A stretch of DNA of 10,697 bases from positions 1 through 10,697 of the forward strand of contig JAKPQT010000627.1 of the NCBI GenBank assembly GCA_029555885.1, given 5' to 3'. A program made the position numbers and the translations under genes. The stretch comes from Chloroflexota bacterium (GTDB lineage Bacteria > Chloroflexota > Anaerolineae > CG2-30-64-16). Positions 1 through 6,574 of the stretch are shown here, one piece after another; within the stretch, counting starts at the first letter, position 1; every line of letters starts with the position of its first letter. The notes below the pieces were generated by a model that was not told the DNA's origin, did not search any database, and saw nothing but the letters and a program-made list of their open reading frames with translations.

Positions 1-356
1 TGCCGAGCGACTCCTGGTTCCCGATTGCGGTCCACGCGCACGAGCCGGAGACGGTCTACGTGGTGCCCATCAAGAGCGACTACGAGCACTATCCGCCGGA
101 GGGTAAACTGCGCGTCTATCGCAGCCGGACGGGCGGCAACGAGTGGGAGGCACTCACGAATGGGCTGCCGCAGAGCGACTGCTACGTCAACATCCTGCGG
201 GAGGCGATGGCGGTGGACTCGCTGGACGCGTGCGGCATCTACTTCGGGACAACAGGCGGCCAGGTCTACGCGTCCGCCGATTCCGGCGATACCTGGACGG
301 CGATTGCGCAGAACCTGCCGGCGGTGCTGTCGGTCGAAGTGCAGACGCTGCCATGA
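1..356 (+). CDS. C-terminal part of a BNR/Asp-box beta-propeller protein (sialidase/sortilin-like fold), 5' truncated
   Basis: The reading frame is open from the window edge (first full codon at position 3) to a TGA at 354-356, so the start lies upstream. The translated end carries an Asp-box of the S/A-x-D-x-G-x-T-W type (ASADSGDTW, codons near 280-300) in the usual setting of a propeller blade, [12 protein letters not shown] before it and TAIAQNLP after it. A degenerate copy ([10 protein letters not shown]) lies about 45 residues earlier. Such repeats build beta-propellers in sialidases, Vps10/sortilin and photosystem-assembly-like proteins; sequence alone does not make this an enzyme. Its stop codon overlaps the start of the downstream MoaD-like gene (ATGA), so the two are probably translationally coupled. 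The substrate is unknown, and homologues are commonly labelled only 'exo-alpha-sialidase' or 'glycosyl hydrolase'. Confidence 0.8.
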   Translation, partial: PSDSWFPIAVHAHEPETVYVVPIKSDYEHYPPEGKLRVYRSRTGGNEWEALTNGLPQSDCYVNILREAMAVDSLDACGIYFGTTGGQVYASADSGDTWTAIAQNLPAVLSVEVQTLP

Positions 357-649
357 TGCGCGTCGTGCTGCCGCCCCATCTGCGCATCCTCGCGCAGACC
401 GGCCGCGAGGTTGAGCTGGAGGTGAAGGGTGAGGCGACCATCAGCGCCGTGCTGGACGCGCTCGAAGCTGCCTATCCCATGCTGCGCGGGACTATCCGCG
501 ACCAGGTAACGCGCAAGCGCCGGCCGCTCATGCGGTTCTTCGCGCTTAAGCGCGACCTGTCGCATGAATCGCCGGACGCGCCGCTGCCCGACGCGGTCGC
601 GAGTGGCGCGGAGCCGCTGTGGATTGTGGGCGCGATTGCAGGCGGGTAA
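353..649 (+). CDS. MoaD/ThiS-family ubiquitin-like sulfur carrier protein
   Basis: The product is a small protein of 98 residues starting at ATG 353, or 97 from the second ATG at 356; the first gives the classic ATGA overlap with the upstream stop. The sequence has the beta-grasp pattern of MoaD/ThiS: an initial strand ([13 protein letters not shown]), a second strand ([23 protein letters not shown]) leading into a helix, and a hydrophobic last strand ending in the C-terminal Gly-Gly (IVGAIAGG). In the family that Gly-Gly is adenylated and converted to a thiocarboxylate for sulfur transfer. It is slightly longer than typical MoaD (about 80 residues) and diverges in the middle ([17 protein letters not shown]). 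No moaE, moeB or thiG lies nearby, so it need not serve molybdopterin or thiamine synthesis, although the formate dehydrogenase in this window does need molybdopterin. The pairing with a BNR propeller suggests a different, unknown role. Confidence 0.8.
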   Translation: MMRVVLPPHLRILAQTGREVELEVKGEATISAVLDALEAAYPMLRGTIRDQVTRKRRPLMRFFALKRDLSHESPDAPLPDAVASGAEPLWIVGAIAGG

Positions 650-659
650 GTGCGCCGCA

Positions 660-752
660 GCCGTCAACGAATGGCGCTGCGGCGCCGAAACAAATAAACG
701 AATCGTGGTCCGGTGGGGCAATTCGCTTATTCGTTTCGTATTCGTTGACGGC
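660..752. repeat. Compound palindromic intergenic repeat
   Basis: A 13-bp perfect inverted repeat, GCCGTCAACGAAT (660-672) and ATTCGTTGACGGC (740-752), encloses a second imperfect inverted pair, CGAAACAAATAAACGAATCG (686-705) and 719-738, which match at about 17 of 20 positions. The whole would fold into a long asymmetric hairpin with a GC-rich left bulge and an apical loop near 706-718. It fills nearly all of the space between the convergent moaD-like and focA genes, where it could act as a bidirectional terminator. The nested AT-rich CGAATAAACGAAT-type arms look like a dispersed, MITE- or REP-like genomic repeat rather than a simple terminator. No ORF is associated with it. Confidence 0.75.
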
Positions 753-784
753 CGCGCCAACTATCCAGCCTTGCGTGTAAGACC

Positions 785-1693
785 TTACTTCGTGGCCGGT
801 TGTACGCTCTTCGCCGCCGCCTTCCTGGGCCGCAGGTAGGCGAACCAGTAGACCAGACCCACCATCCCTGCGCCGCCGACGATGTTGCCGAGCGTCACCG
901 GAATCAGGTTGTTGATGAAGAAGTTCCCCCAGGTCAGCTTGCTGAACGTATCGATGGTAATGACCGGGTCGGCCTTCGCCAGCGCGTCGGCCAACCAAAA
1001 CGTCTGCGGCGCGAACTGCTTGATGAACAGGCCCATCGGGACGAAGTACATGTTGGCCACGCTGTGCTCGAAGCCTGCGGCCACGAACATGCTGATGGGG
1101 AAGATGATCGAGAGAATCTTGTCGGTCGTGGTGCGCGCGCTGTAGCACAGCCACACGGCCATACAGACCAACGCGTTACACATAACGCCGAGGAAGAAAG
1201 CCTGAACCGGGTCGAGCGCCACTTTCGCATTGGCGATATTCAATGCAGTCAGCCCCAACAAGCCCTTATTGAACATATACTGCTTCGCCAACAGCATGAT
1301 GACGGCCGTGCCGATGGAGCCGACGAAGTTCCCCAGGTAGACGATGCCCCAGTTGCGCAGCAGCAGAGCGCTGGACACTTTGCCGTTGGCCCATGCCATG
1401 ACGATCAGATTGTTGCCGGTGAACAGTTCTGCACCGGCCACGATCACGAGGATGAGGCCGAGGCAGAATACCAGGCCGCCTAGCAGACGGTTCAGGCCGT
1501 AAGGCAGCGCCGCACCACCCGCCCAGACGGTGGTCGCATAAATGGCTCCGGCCGCGATGAAGGCGCCAGCCAGGACGGCCAGGGCAAACATCGTGCCGAA
1601 ATCCAATTGCGCCTTGCGAATGCCGATTGCTTCGGCTTTCGCGGCCATCTCCGGCGGCAGCAGAGCGTCAACATTAATCTCGCCGTTTGCCAT
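785..1693 (-). CDS. focA: Formate/nitrite transporter family channel (FocA-like)
   Basis: This 302-residue integral membrane protein of the FNT family forms a homopentameric, aquaporin-like channel for formate or related small anions in the cytoplasmic membrane. Family marks are clear: the broken-helix motif AGAELFTGNN with Thr92, matching the gating Thr of E. coli FocA; FFLGVMCNALVCMAVWL in the middle; AGFEHSVANMYFVP with His210, the conserved pore histidine; and a final NNLIPVTLGNIVGGAGMVG segment. Six hydrophobic segments are visible, with a basic C-terminal tail (RPRKAAAK). The ATG at 1693 has a good ribosome site, AAGGAG at 1702-1707, 8 nt upstream. It lies 123 nt downstream of the formate dehydrogenase gene on the same strand, so formate is the likely substrate. 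Nitrite (NirC-type) or hydrosulfide are alternatives within the family but fit the context less well. Confidence 0.93.
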   Translation of the reverse strand: MANGEINVDALLPPEMAAKAEAIGIRKAQLDFGTMFALAVLAGAFIAAGAIYATTVWAGGAALPYGLNRLLGGLVFCLGLILVIVAGAELFTGNNLIVMAWANGKVSSALLLRNWGIVYLGNFVGSIGTAVIMLLAKQYMFNKGLLGLTALNIANAKVALDPVQAFFLGVMCNALVCMAVWLCYSARTTTDKILSIIFPISMFVAAGFEHSVANMYFVPMGLFIKQFAPQTFWLADALAKADPVITIDTFSKLTWGNFFINNLIPVTLGNIVGGAGMVGLVYWFAYLRPRKAAAKSVQPATK

Positions 1694-1726
1694 ATACTTG
1701 TCTCCTTCAAGTGAAATTTGGAGCGG

Positions 1727-1735
1727 ATTTTAACA
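1727..1735 (-). promoter_or_regulatory. Possible extended -10 promoter for focA
   Basis: Read on the minus strand this is TGTTAAAAT, a TGn-extended -10 of the same style as the stronger one at 8738-8746. No convincing -35 lies 16-18 bp upstream. It would start a transcript near 1720 and give focA a short leader containing the AAGGAG site, so the channel could be expressed without the dehydrogenase. The call rests on the motif alone. Confidence 0.3.
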
Positions 1736-1742
1736 CAATTAA

Positions 1743-1807
1743 GGAACGTAGCATAGGGCCTTGTGCCCGTCCCGTCCGGGTGCCCACAAGGGGCTACACT
1801 ACGTCCC
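1743..1807 (-). other. Stem-loop between formate dehydrogenase and focA
   Basis: On the minus-strand transcript, GGGACGTAG (1807-1799) pairs with CTACGTTCC (1751-1743), using one G-U pair. Inside it CCTTGTG pairs with CACAAGG (1791-1785 with 1765-1759), topped by a smaller CCCG/CGGG pair. The wobble works only in minus-strand RNA, which fits an RNA structure made by this operon. It begins 10 nt after the dehydrogenase TAG (1817) and is followed by a weakly U-rich stretch. It could be a partial terminator, or a processing or stability element that sets the ratio of the large enzyme to the channel. Confidence 0.5.
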
Positions 1808-1816
1808 TCGAAAATT

Positions 1817-4660
1817 CTAACAGTTCTCGCACACGCCGTCGGGCGGCAGCTTGATCACCTTGACCGCGCTGACCTTGAAGCCCGGAATCTTGGCAACCGG
1901 ATCGAGTACTGCGGCGTTGGTCAGCAAGTTGGCCGCGCTCTCTGCAAAGTGGAAGGTCATAAAGACCACGCCGGGCTGTACCTTGTCGGTAATCTGGGTC
2001 TTGACGTTGACCTGTCCGCGGCGGCTTTGCACCTGTACCAGCTCATCTGCCGCGATACCCAAGCGAGCGGCATCTTCCGCGTGCATTTCGATGTAGCCTT
2101 CCGGTGCAATGGCGGAGAGGCCGCTGGAGCGCCGGGTCTGTGTGCCCGTGTGATAGTGCCAGAGAACGCGACCGGTGGTCAGCAGCAGCGGGTATTCCTC
2201 GTCCGGCAGCTCCGGCGACGGCAGCCAGTCGACGGGCGTGAATTTACCCAGTCCGCGGGTGAACTTGCCAACGTGGAGGATGGGCGTGCCGGGATGGCTT
2301 GCATCCGGGCAGGGCCACTGCAGGCCTTTCGGGCTGTGCGCCAGCCGGCCCTGGCGGATGCCGCCGTAGCTCGGCGTGACGGCCGCGATTTCGTCCAGTA
2401 TCTCCGCCGGGTTCATATAGTCCCAGCCGCCGTGCGGAGCCGTCGCAACGGCCTCGGCCTGGCCGGTCAGTGCCAGCGTGCGCGCCCCGAGCTCCGCCAG
2501 GATCTCCCAATCGGGCCGGCTCTCGCCCAGGGGCGTGAGCGCTCGCTGGATCGGCTGGACGCGACGCTCGCTATTCGTGAAGGTGCCTTCCTTCTCCGCG
2601 AACGATGCACCGGGCAGGATGACGTCGGCGAGCTGCGCTGTCTCGGTCATGAAGATGTCCTGGACGACCAGGAAGTCGAGCGACTCAAGGCAGCGACGCA
2701 CGTGGTTGAGGTCGGGGTCGGAGAGCATCGGGTTTTCGCCGAAGACGTACATCGCCCGCACCTTGCCATGCTCCGCTGCGTTCATCATCTCGACCACGGT
2801 CAGCCCCGGCTTGTCCGCCGGCGGTACTGCGCCCCACGCCGCCTCGAACTTCTTGTGGCTCGCCTCGAGCGCAACGTTCTGGTAGCCGCTGTAGACATTG
2901 GGCAGGCCGCCCATGTCGCACGCGCCCTGCACGTTGGATTGCCCGCGCAGCGGGTTGACGCCGCCGCCCGGTACGCCCATGTTGCCCAGCAACATCTGCA
3001 GGTTCGCGCAACTCATGACATTGCCCACGCCGGAGGTGTGCTGCGTGATGCCCATCGCATACATGAGCGCGCCGGGTTTCGTCGCGGCCATCAGCCGGGC
3101 CGCCTGGCGAATCTTATCCGCCGGCACACCCGTGATGCCTTCCACATATTCGGGCGTATATTCGGCCAGTTTCGCCTTGAGTTCCTCGAAGCCCTCTGTG
3201 CGCGCCGCCACGAACTCCTTGTCGTACAGGTCCTCGGTGATGAGGACGTTCATCAGGCCGTTCAGCAGGGCAGTGTCCGTGCCCGGGCGGTGGCGCAGAT
3301 GGATGGTTGCAAACTGCGTGATCGGGATGCGCCGCGGGTCGGCCACGATGAGCGGGACGCCCCGCTGCTTGACCGCCTGCCGCAATTGCATGCCGAAGAC
3401 GGGATGCTGCTCGGTCGTGTTGGAGCCGATGATGAACAACAGCTTCGCCTGCTGCGCGATGTCCTCAAAGGTGTTGGTCATGGCCCCGGAGCCGAAAGAG
3501 GTCGCCAGACCGGCGACAGTGGAGCTGTGTCACAACCGCGCACAGTGGTCTATATTGTGCGTCTGGAGCACCTGCCGGGCCAGCTTCATCATGAGGAAGT
3601 TCTCCTCATTGGTACAGCGGGCCGAGCACAGTGCGGCGAACGCATCACCACCGTGCGCCTCCTTGGTCTGTGCGAGTTTGCGGGCGACCGTGTCGAGCGC
3701 CTGGTCCCAGGAGACCTCGACCCAGTCCGCCGCAGGATTAGGTTCCCTGCCATTCTCGTTTTTGGGCTGGTGCAGCGAGGGCTTCTCCCCGCCTTCCACC
3801 AGGTAGCGCCGCATCAACGGCTTGCGCAGCCGGTCAGCGTGGTTGACGTAATCATAGCCAAAGCGACCCTTGACGCAGGTAAACCCGTGGTTGGCTGCGC
3901 CGTTTGCGCCCGTGACCTTGACAATCTCGTTGCCCTTGACGTGGAGGGTGATCTTGCACCCGACGCCGCAGTACGAACAGACCGTCTCCACTTGTTTAAG
4001 CTGGTACGCGCGGCCCTTGCCGATGCTCTGTTTGGGCCAGAGGGCCGCCACCGGGCAGACTTCGACGCAGCTCCCGCAAAACTCGCACGGGCTGTCCTCC
4101 ATCGTGGAGTCCATACCGAACGCGATCTTGGCGTTGAAGCCGCGGTAGACCACGCTGATGGCCTCGACGCCGTTGATGTAGTTGCATGCGCGCACGCAGC
4201 GCCGGCAGAGGATGCATTTGTTGCGGTCCACCTGGATGAACGGGTTGGGGTCATCGATGGGCCATGCATGCTTGCGGCCGCCGGCGAACACATCGTCTCT
4301 GACCTGGTACTCGTACGCCAGGTCCTGCAAGCGGCAATCACCCGTCGCCTCGCACGTCATGCAGTCGAGGGGGTGATCGGAGACGATCAGCTCCAGCGCG
4401 AACTTGCGGGCCTCCAGCACGCGCGGTGTGCGGGTGTTGACGACCATTCCTTCGGTCACGGGATAAGTGCAGGCCGGTTGAAGATTGCGCTGTTTCTCGA
4501 TCTCAACGAGGCAAACACGACAGGCGCCTTCGGGCGGCAGCGCCGGATGATGACACAGGACGGGAATCTCGATCCCCGCCGCGGCTGCGGCCTCGTAGAC
4601 CGTCTGCCCTGCCTGTGCCTGGATTTTGTGTCCGTCAATTGTAATATTTACAGGCGCCAT
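1817..4660 (-). CDS. fdhF: Selenocysteine-containing formate dehydrogenase catalytic subunit (NuoG-like N-terminus, Mo/W-bisPGD)
   Basis: A 947-residue protein is obtained when the in-frame TGA at 3532-3530 is read as selenocysteine 377. It interconverts formate and CO2 at a Mo/W-bis-pterin centre. Domains in order: an N-terminal [2Fe-2S] ferredoxin (Cys36, 47, 50, 64); a NuoG-type His-Cys3 cluster (His96, Cys100, 103, 109); two [4Fe-4S] ferredoxin motifs (Cys149-159 and Cys192-202); the molybdopterin-domain cluster (Cys228, 231, 235, 262) with Lys264 matching the catalytic-domain Lys; Sec377 followed by His378, as in FdhF enzymes; and a C-terminal pterin-binding domain (about 830-947, HYHTGTQTRRS). 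Homology runs unbroken across the TGA (NIDHCARL-U-HSSTVAGL). The true stop is TAG at 1819-1817. The start has AGGAG 9 nt upstream. focA follows. NADH-linked (NuoE/F) partners are not in the window. A Cys-to-stop mutation or read error is the alternative, made unlikely by the SECIS. Confidence 0.95.
3501..3532 (-). promoter_or_regulatory. Bacterial SECIS element with selenocysteine UGA codon
   Basis: The UGA is at 3532-3530. Counting U of UGA as 1, nucleotides 16-21 are GUCGCC (3517-3512), 22-26 are GGUCU (3511-3507) and 27-32 are GGCGAC (3506-3501), a perfect 6-bp stem with a 5-nt loop. In the well-studied E. coli fdhF SECIS the SelB-binding features are a U at 17 and a GGUCU apical loop with G23 and U24; the same bases occur here at the same distances. 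The hairpin is also in frame and encodes normal family residues (VAGLATS). This supports co-translational selenocysteine insertion by SelB and tRNA-Sec, whose genes must lie outside this window. Confidence 0.88.
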
Positions 4661-4731
4661 AGACCTGTTCTCCTGTGGGAAAATCCTGTAAGCGAGGGCT
4701 TCGATAGGGGATCACAACACAAGCCCCAACA

Positions 4732-4760
4732 ATTGTAAATTACTTCACATACAGACGCAA
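4732..4760 (-). promoter_or_regulatory. Sigma70-type promoter of the formate dehydrogenase-focA unit
   Basis: On the minus strand, TTGCGT (4760-4755) is followed after exactly 17 bp by TACAAT (4737-4732). Transcription would start near 4725, leaving a leader of about 65 nt before the ATG at 4660 that contains the AGGAG site (4674-4670). This is the best -35/-10 pair in the gap between nadB and the dehydrogenase, and it makes this block a transcription unit separate from the nad operon. Confidence 0.55.
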
Positions 4761-4763
4761 AAT

Positions 4764-4812
4764 CAGCAACGGAACCAGGGGTTATGGTCGAGGCAACCTC
4801 AAGCCGTTGCTG
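4764..4812 (-). terminator. Inverted repeat after nadB, abutting the formate dehydrogenase promoter
   Basis: A 9-bp perfect inverted repeat, CAGCAACGG (4764-4772) and CCGTTGCTG (4804-4812), encloses 31 nt that can form a smaller GAGG/CCTC hairpin. On the minus strand it is followed by ATTTTGCG, a short weak U-run, so it may end nadB transcripts (the stop is at 4860). It lies only 3 bp upstream of the proposed -35, so an operator for a formate- or redox-responsive activator is the other reading. Confidence 0.45.
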
Positions 4813-4859
4813 CTCCAGCATACCCGATGTTGCCGCACCGGCCTATGACATTCGTCATC

Positions 4860-6428
4860 TCACTCGCGATAGTGCGCGCCCATGCTGCGCTTGTTTTCCC
4901 AGGCGGCTTGGGCTACGATGAGTGCGGTGTGCGCAGCATGGCGGAGCCCGATGAGTTCGTCGGTCAGGCGGCTGCGGCGGTAGAAGTGGACGATCTCCGC
5001 CTCAAGGTGGCGCAGTTCGCTGAGCGCACGGTTCAGCCGATTCGTCGTGCGGATGAGCCCGACATAGTTCCACATGATGTGCTTGATGGCGCTCATGTCC
5101 TGGTGGATGAGCGCAGGGTCGGGCGGCTCCAGCCCGGCGGCCACCCAGGGCGGGATATCATCCGGATCGGGCGCGCGCCGTTCGGTCAGGCAGCGGCCGA
5201 TATCTTCCGCCGCGCGCACACCCCACACCAGCCCCTCCAGCAGCGATGTACTCGCCAGTCGGTTGGCGCCGTGCAGGCCGGTGCAGGCGACCTCACCGAC
5301 CGCATACAGGTCAGCCAGGGTCGTGTGGCCCCAGGCATCGACCCACACGCCGCCGCACGAATAGTGCGCCGCGGGGACGACCGGCACGAGGTCGTCGGCG
5401 ATGTCCACGCCGTAGCGCAGGCAGCTCTCGCGGATGGTGGGAAAGTGCGACATGATCTCAGCGCGCGGGATGTACGAGCGCAGGTCCAGGTAGACATGCG
5501 TCAGCCCGCGCGCCAGCATCTCCCGGTGGATGCTGCGGCTAACGATGTCGCGGGGCGCCAGATCCTTCCATTCCGGCGCATAGTTCTGCATGAACGGCTC
5601 GCCGTTCGCCAGCACCAGCCGCGCGCCGGCCCCGCGCACCGCCTCGGAGATGAGGTAGTTGGGTGCCCCCTCCTGGTGGAAGGTCGTCGGGTGGAACTGC
5701 ACGAACTCCATATTGATGAGCCGCGCGCCGGCCTGCCACGCCATCGCCACGCCGTCCCCGCGCGCGCCGGCCGGATTGCTCGTCCGCAGGAAGATCTGGC
5801 CCAGTCCACCTGTCGCGAGCACGGTCTTGCGCGCCAGCCAGCGCTCCACCTCGCCGCTGGCCTGGTTGAACAGGTATGCGCCGACGCATGACAGCGGATC
5901 GTACACCGTCAGCCGGTTCAGCGCGTGGTGCGCGGGAGTGAGCAGGTCGACAGCCGTGCAGCCCGTCAGCAGGGTCACGTTCGGGTGCGCCTGCAGCGCG
6001 GCGGTGAGCGCACGTTGGATGGCCTCGCCCGTGTGGTCGGCTACGTGGAGGATGCGCGGCAGCGTGTGGCCGCCCTCGCGCACAAGCGACAACGTGCCGT
6101 CCGCGGCCCGGTCGAAGTCCACGCCGGTCCGGTCCAGGAGCACCTGCTCGACCGCCACCGGCCCTTCCTCGGCCAGCGTCATGACGGCCGGGGGGTTGCA
6201 GTGGCCGTCGCCTGCACGCGTGATATCCGCGGCGAGCGAGGCGGGGCTGTCCGGATTGCCGCGATAGATGATGCCGCCCTGCGCGTAGAAGGTGTTGGTT
6301 TCCTCGGGCGTGTCGGCGCGCGTAACTACGGTGACCTGCACGCCCTGGTCTGCAAGGCGAAGGGCAGTGGTCGCGCCGGCGATGCCGCTGCCGATGACGA
6401 GGACGTCGGTGACATTAAGTTCGGGCAT
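4860..6428 (-). CDS. nadB: L-aspartate oxidase
   Basis: This 522-residue cytosolic flavoprotein oxidises L-aspartate to iminoaspartate, the first step of de novo NAD synthesis, passing electrons to oxygen or, without oxygen, to fumarate. It belongs to the succinate dehydrogenase/fumarate reductase flavoprotein family: the FAD dinucleotide motif GSGIAG at 13-18, the flavin-site QFHPTTF at 244-250, SEAVRGAG at 261-268, the active-site HYSCGGVWVD at 355-364 and GEVACTGLHGANRLAS at 378-393. The helical C-terminal domain ends in RSMGAHYRE, the ending typical of NadB. Length is close to the roughly 540 residues of E. coli NadB. The ATG at 6428 is preceded by AGAGG about 5 nt upstream. It is the last gene of nadC-nadA-nadB, separated from nadA by a 146-nt repeat-filled gap. 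Its toxic, unstable product suits coupling to NadA. Confidence 0.96.
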   Translation of the reverse strand: MPELNVTDVLVIGSGIAGATTALRLADQGVQVTVVTRADTPEETNTFYAQGGIIYRGNPDSPASLAADITRAGDGHCNPPAVMTLAEEGPVAVEQVLLDRTGVDFDRAADGTLSLVREGGHTLPRILHVADHTGEAIQRALTAALQAHPNVTLLTGCTAVDLLTPAHHALNRLTVYDPLSCVGAYLFNQASGEVERWLARKTVLATGGLGQIFLRTSNPAGARGDGVAMAWQAGARLINMEFVQFHPTTFHQEGAPNYLISEAVRGAGARLVLANGEPFMQNYAPEWKDLAPRDIVSRSIHREMLARGLTHVYLDLRSYIPRAEIMSHFPTIRESCLRYGVDIADDLVPVVPAAHYSCGGVWVDAWGHTTLADLYAVGEVACTGLHGANRLASTSLLEGLVWGVRAAEDIGRCLTERRAPDPDDIPPWVAAGLEPPDPALIHQDMSAIKHIMWNYVGLIRTTNRLNRALSELRHLEAEIVHFYRRSRLTDELIGLRHAAHTALIVAQAAWENKRSMGAHYRE

Positions 6429-6440
6429 GGGGCCTCTGGG

Positions 6441-6566
6441 TAACGGTTACAGGTTGGAAGGTTGCAGGTTCGCAGGTTACCGGTTGCATGTTGGATGTGG
6501 CGCTGATGTGCTTGTGCTATAACGGAATCAACTTTCAACCTTCAACCTTCGAACCTGCAACCCTCT
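6441..6566. repeat. Heptamer-armed inverted repeat, copy 1 (nadA-nadB gap)
   Basis: The left arm (6441-6494) is a run of NNNGGTT units spaced 7-8 nt apart. The right arm (6528-6566) is the complementary run of AACCTNN units. Within them GGTTGCAGGTTCG (6460-6472) and CGAACCTGCAACC (6550-6562) are a perfect 13-bp inverted pair. The centre, 6491-6512, matches 7694-7715 in the second copy at 19 of 22 positions (common parts TGT, GCG, TGATGTGCT). The element fills the whole gap between nadA and nadB and would be transcribed with the operon. Its dispersed heptamer style resembles short tandemly repeated repetitive elements. Confidence 0.8.
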
Positions 6567-6574
6567 TCAGCGAA

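Noticed and set aside
3481..3532. Nonsense mutation or pseudogene reading of the formate dehydrogenase
   Set aside because: The TGA is precisely at the Sec/Cys position, both halves are intact and in the same frame, and a SECIS with the SelB-recognition bases follows.
1763..4738. Very long plus-strand open frame (991 codons) antisense to the formate dehydrogenase
   Set aside because: It mirrors the GC-rich codon use of the real gene, has no recognisable domain, and extends through both ends of the dehydrogenase. It is a shadow frame.
4845..4858. ATGAC-nnnn-GTCAT palindrome just after the nadB stop
   Set aside because: Five-base arms are expected several times by chance in 10 kb, and it is far from the proposed promoter elements.
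6511..6521. TGCTATAAC as a plus-strand extended -10 inside the nadA-nadB repeat
   Set aside because: No plausible plus-strand gene follows it, and the resemblance lies outside the part of the repeat core shared by both copies.
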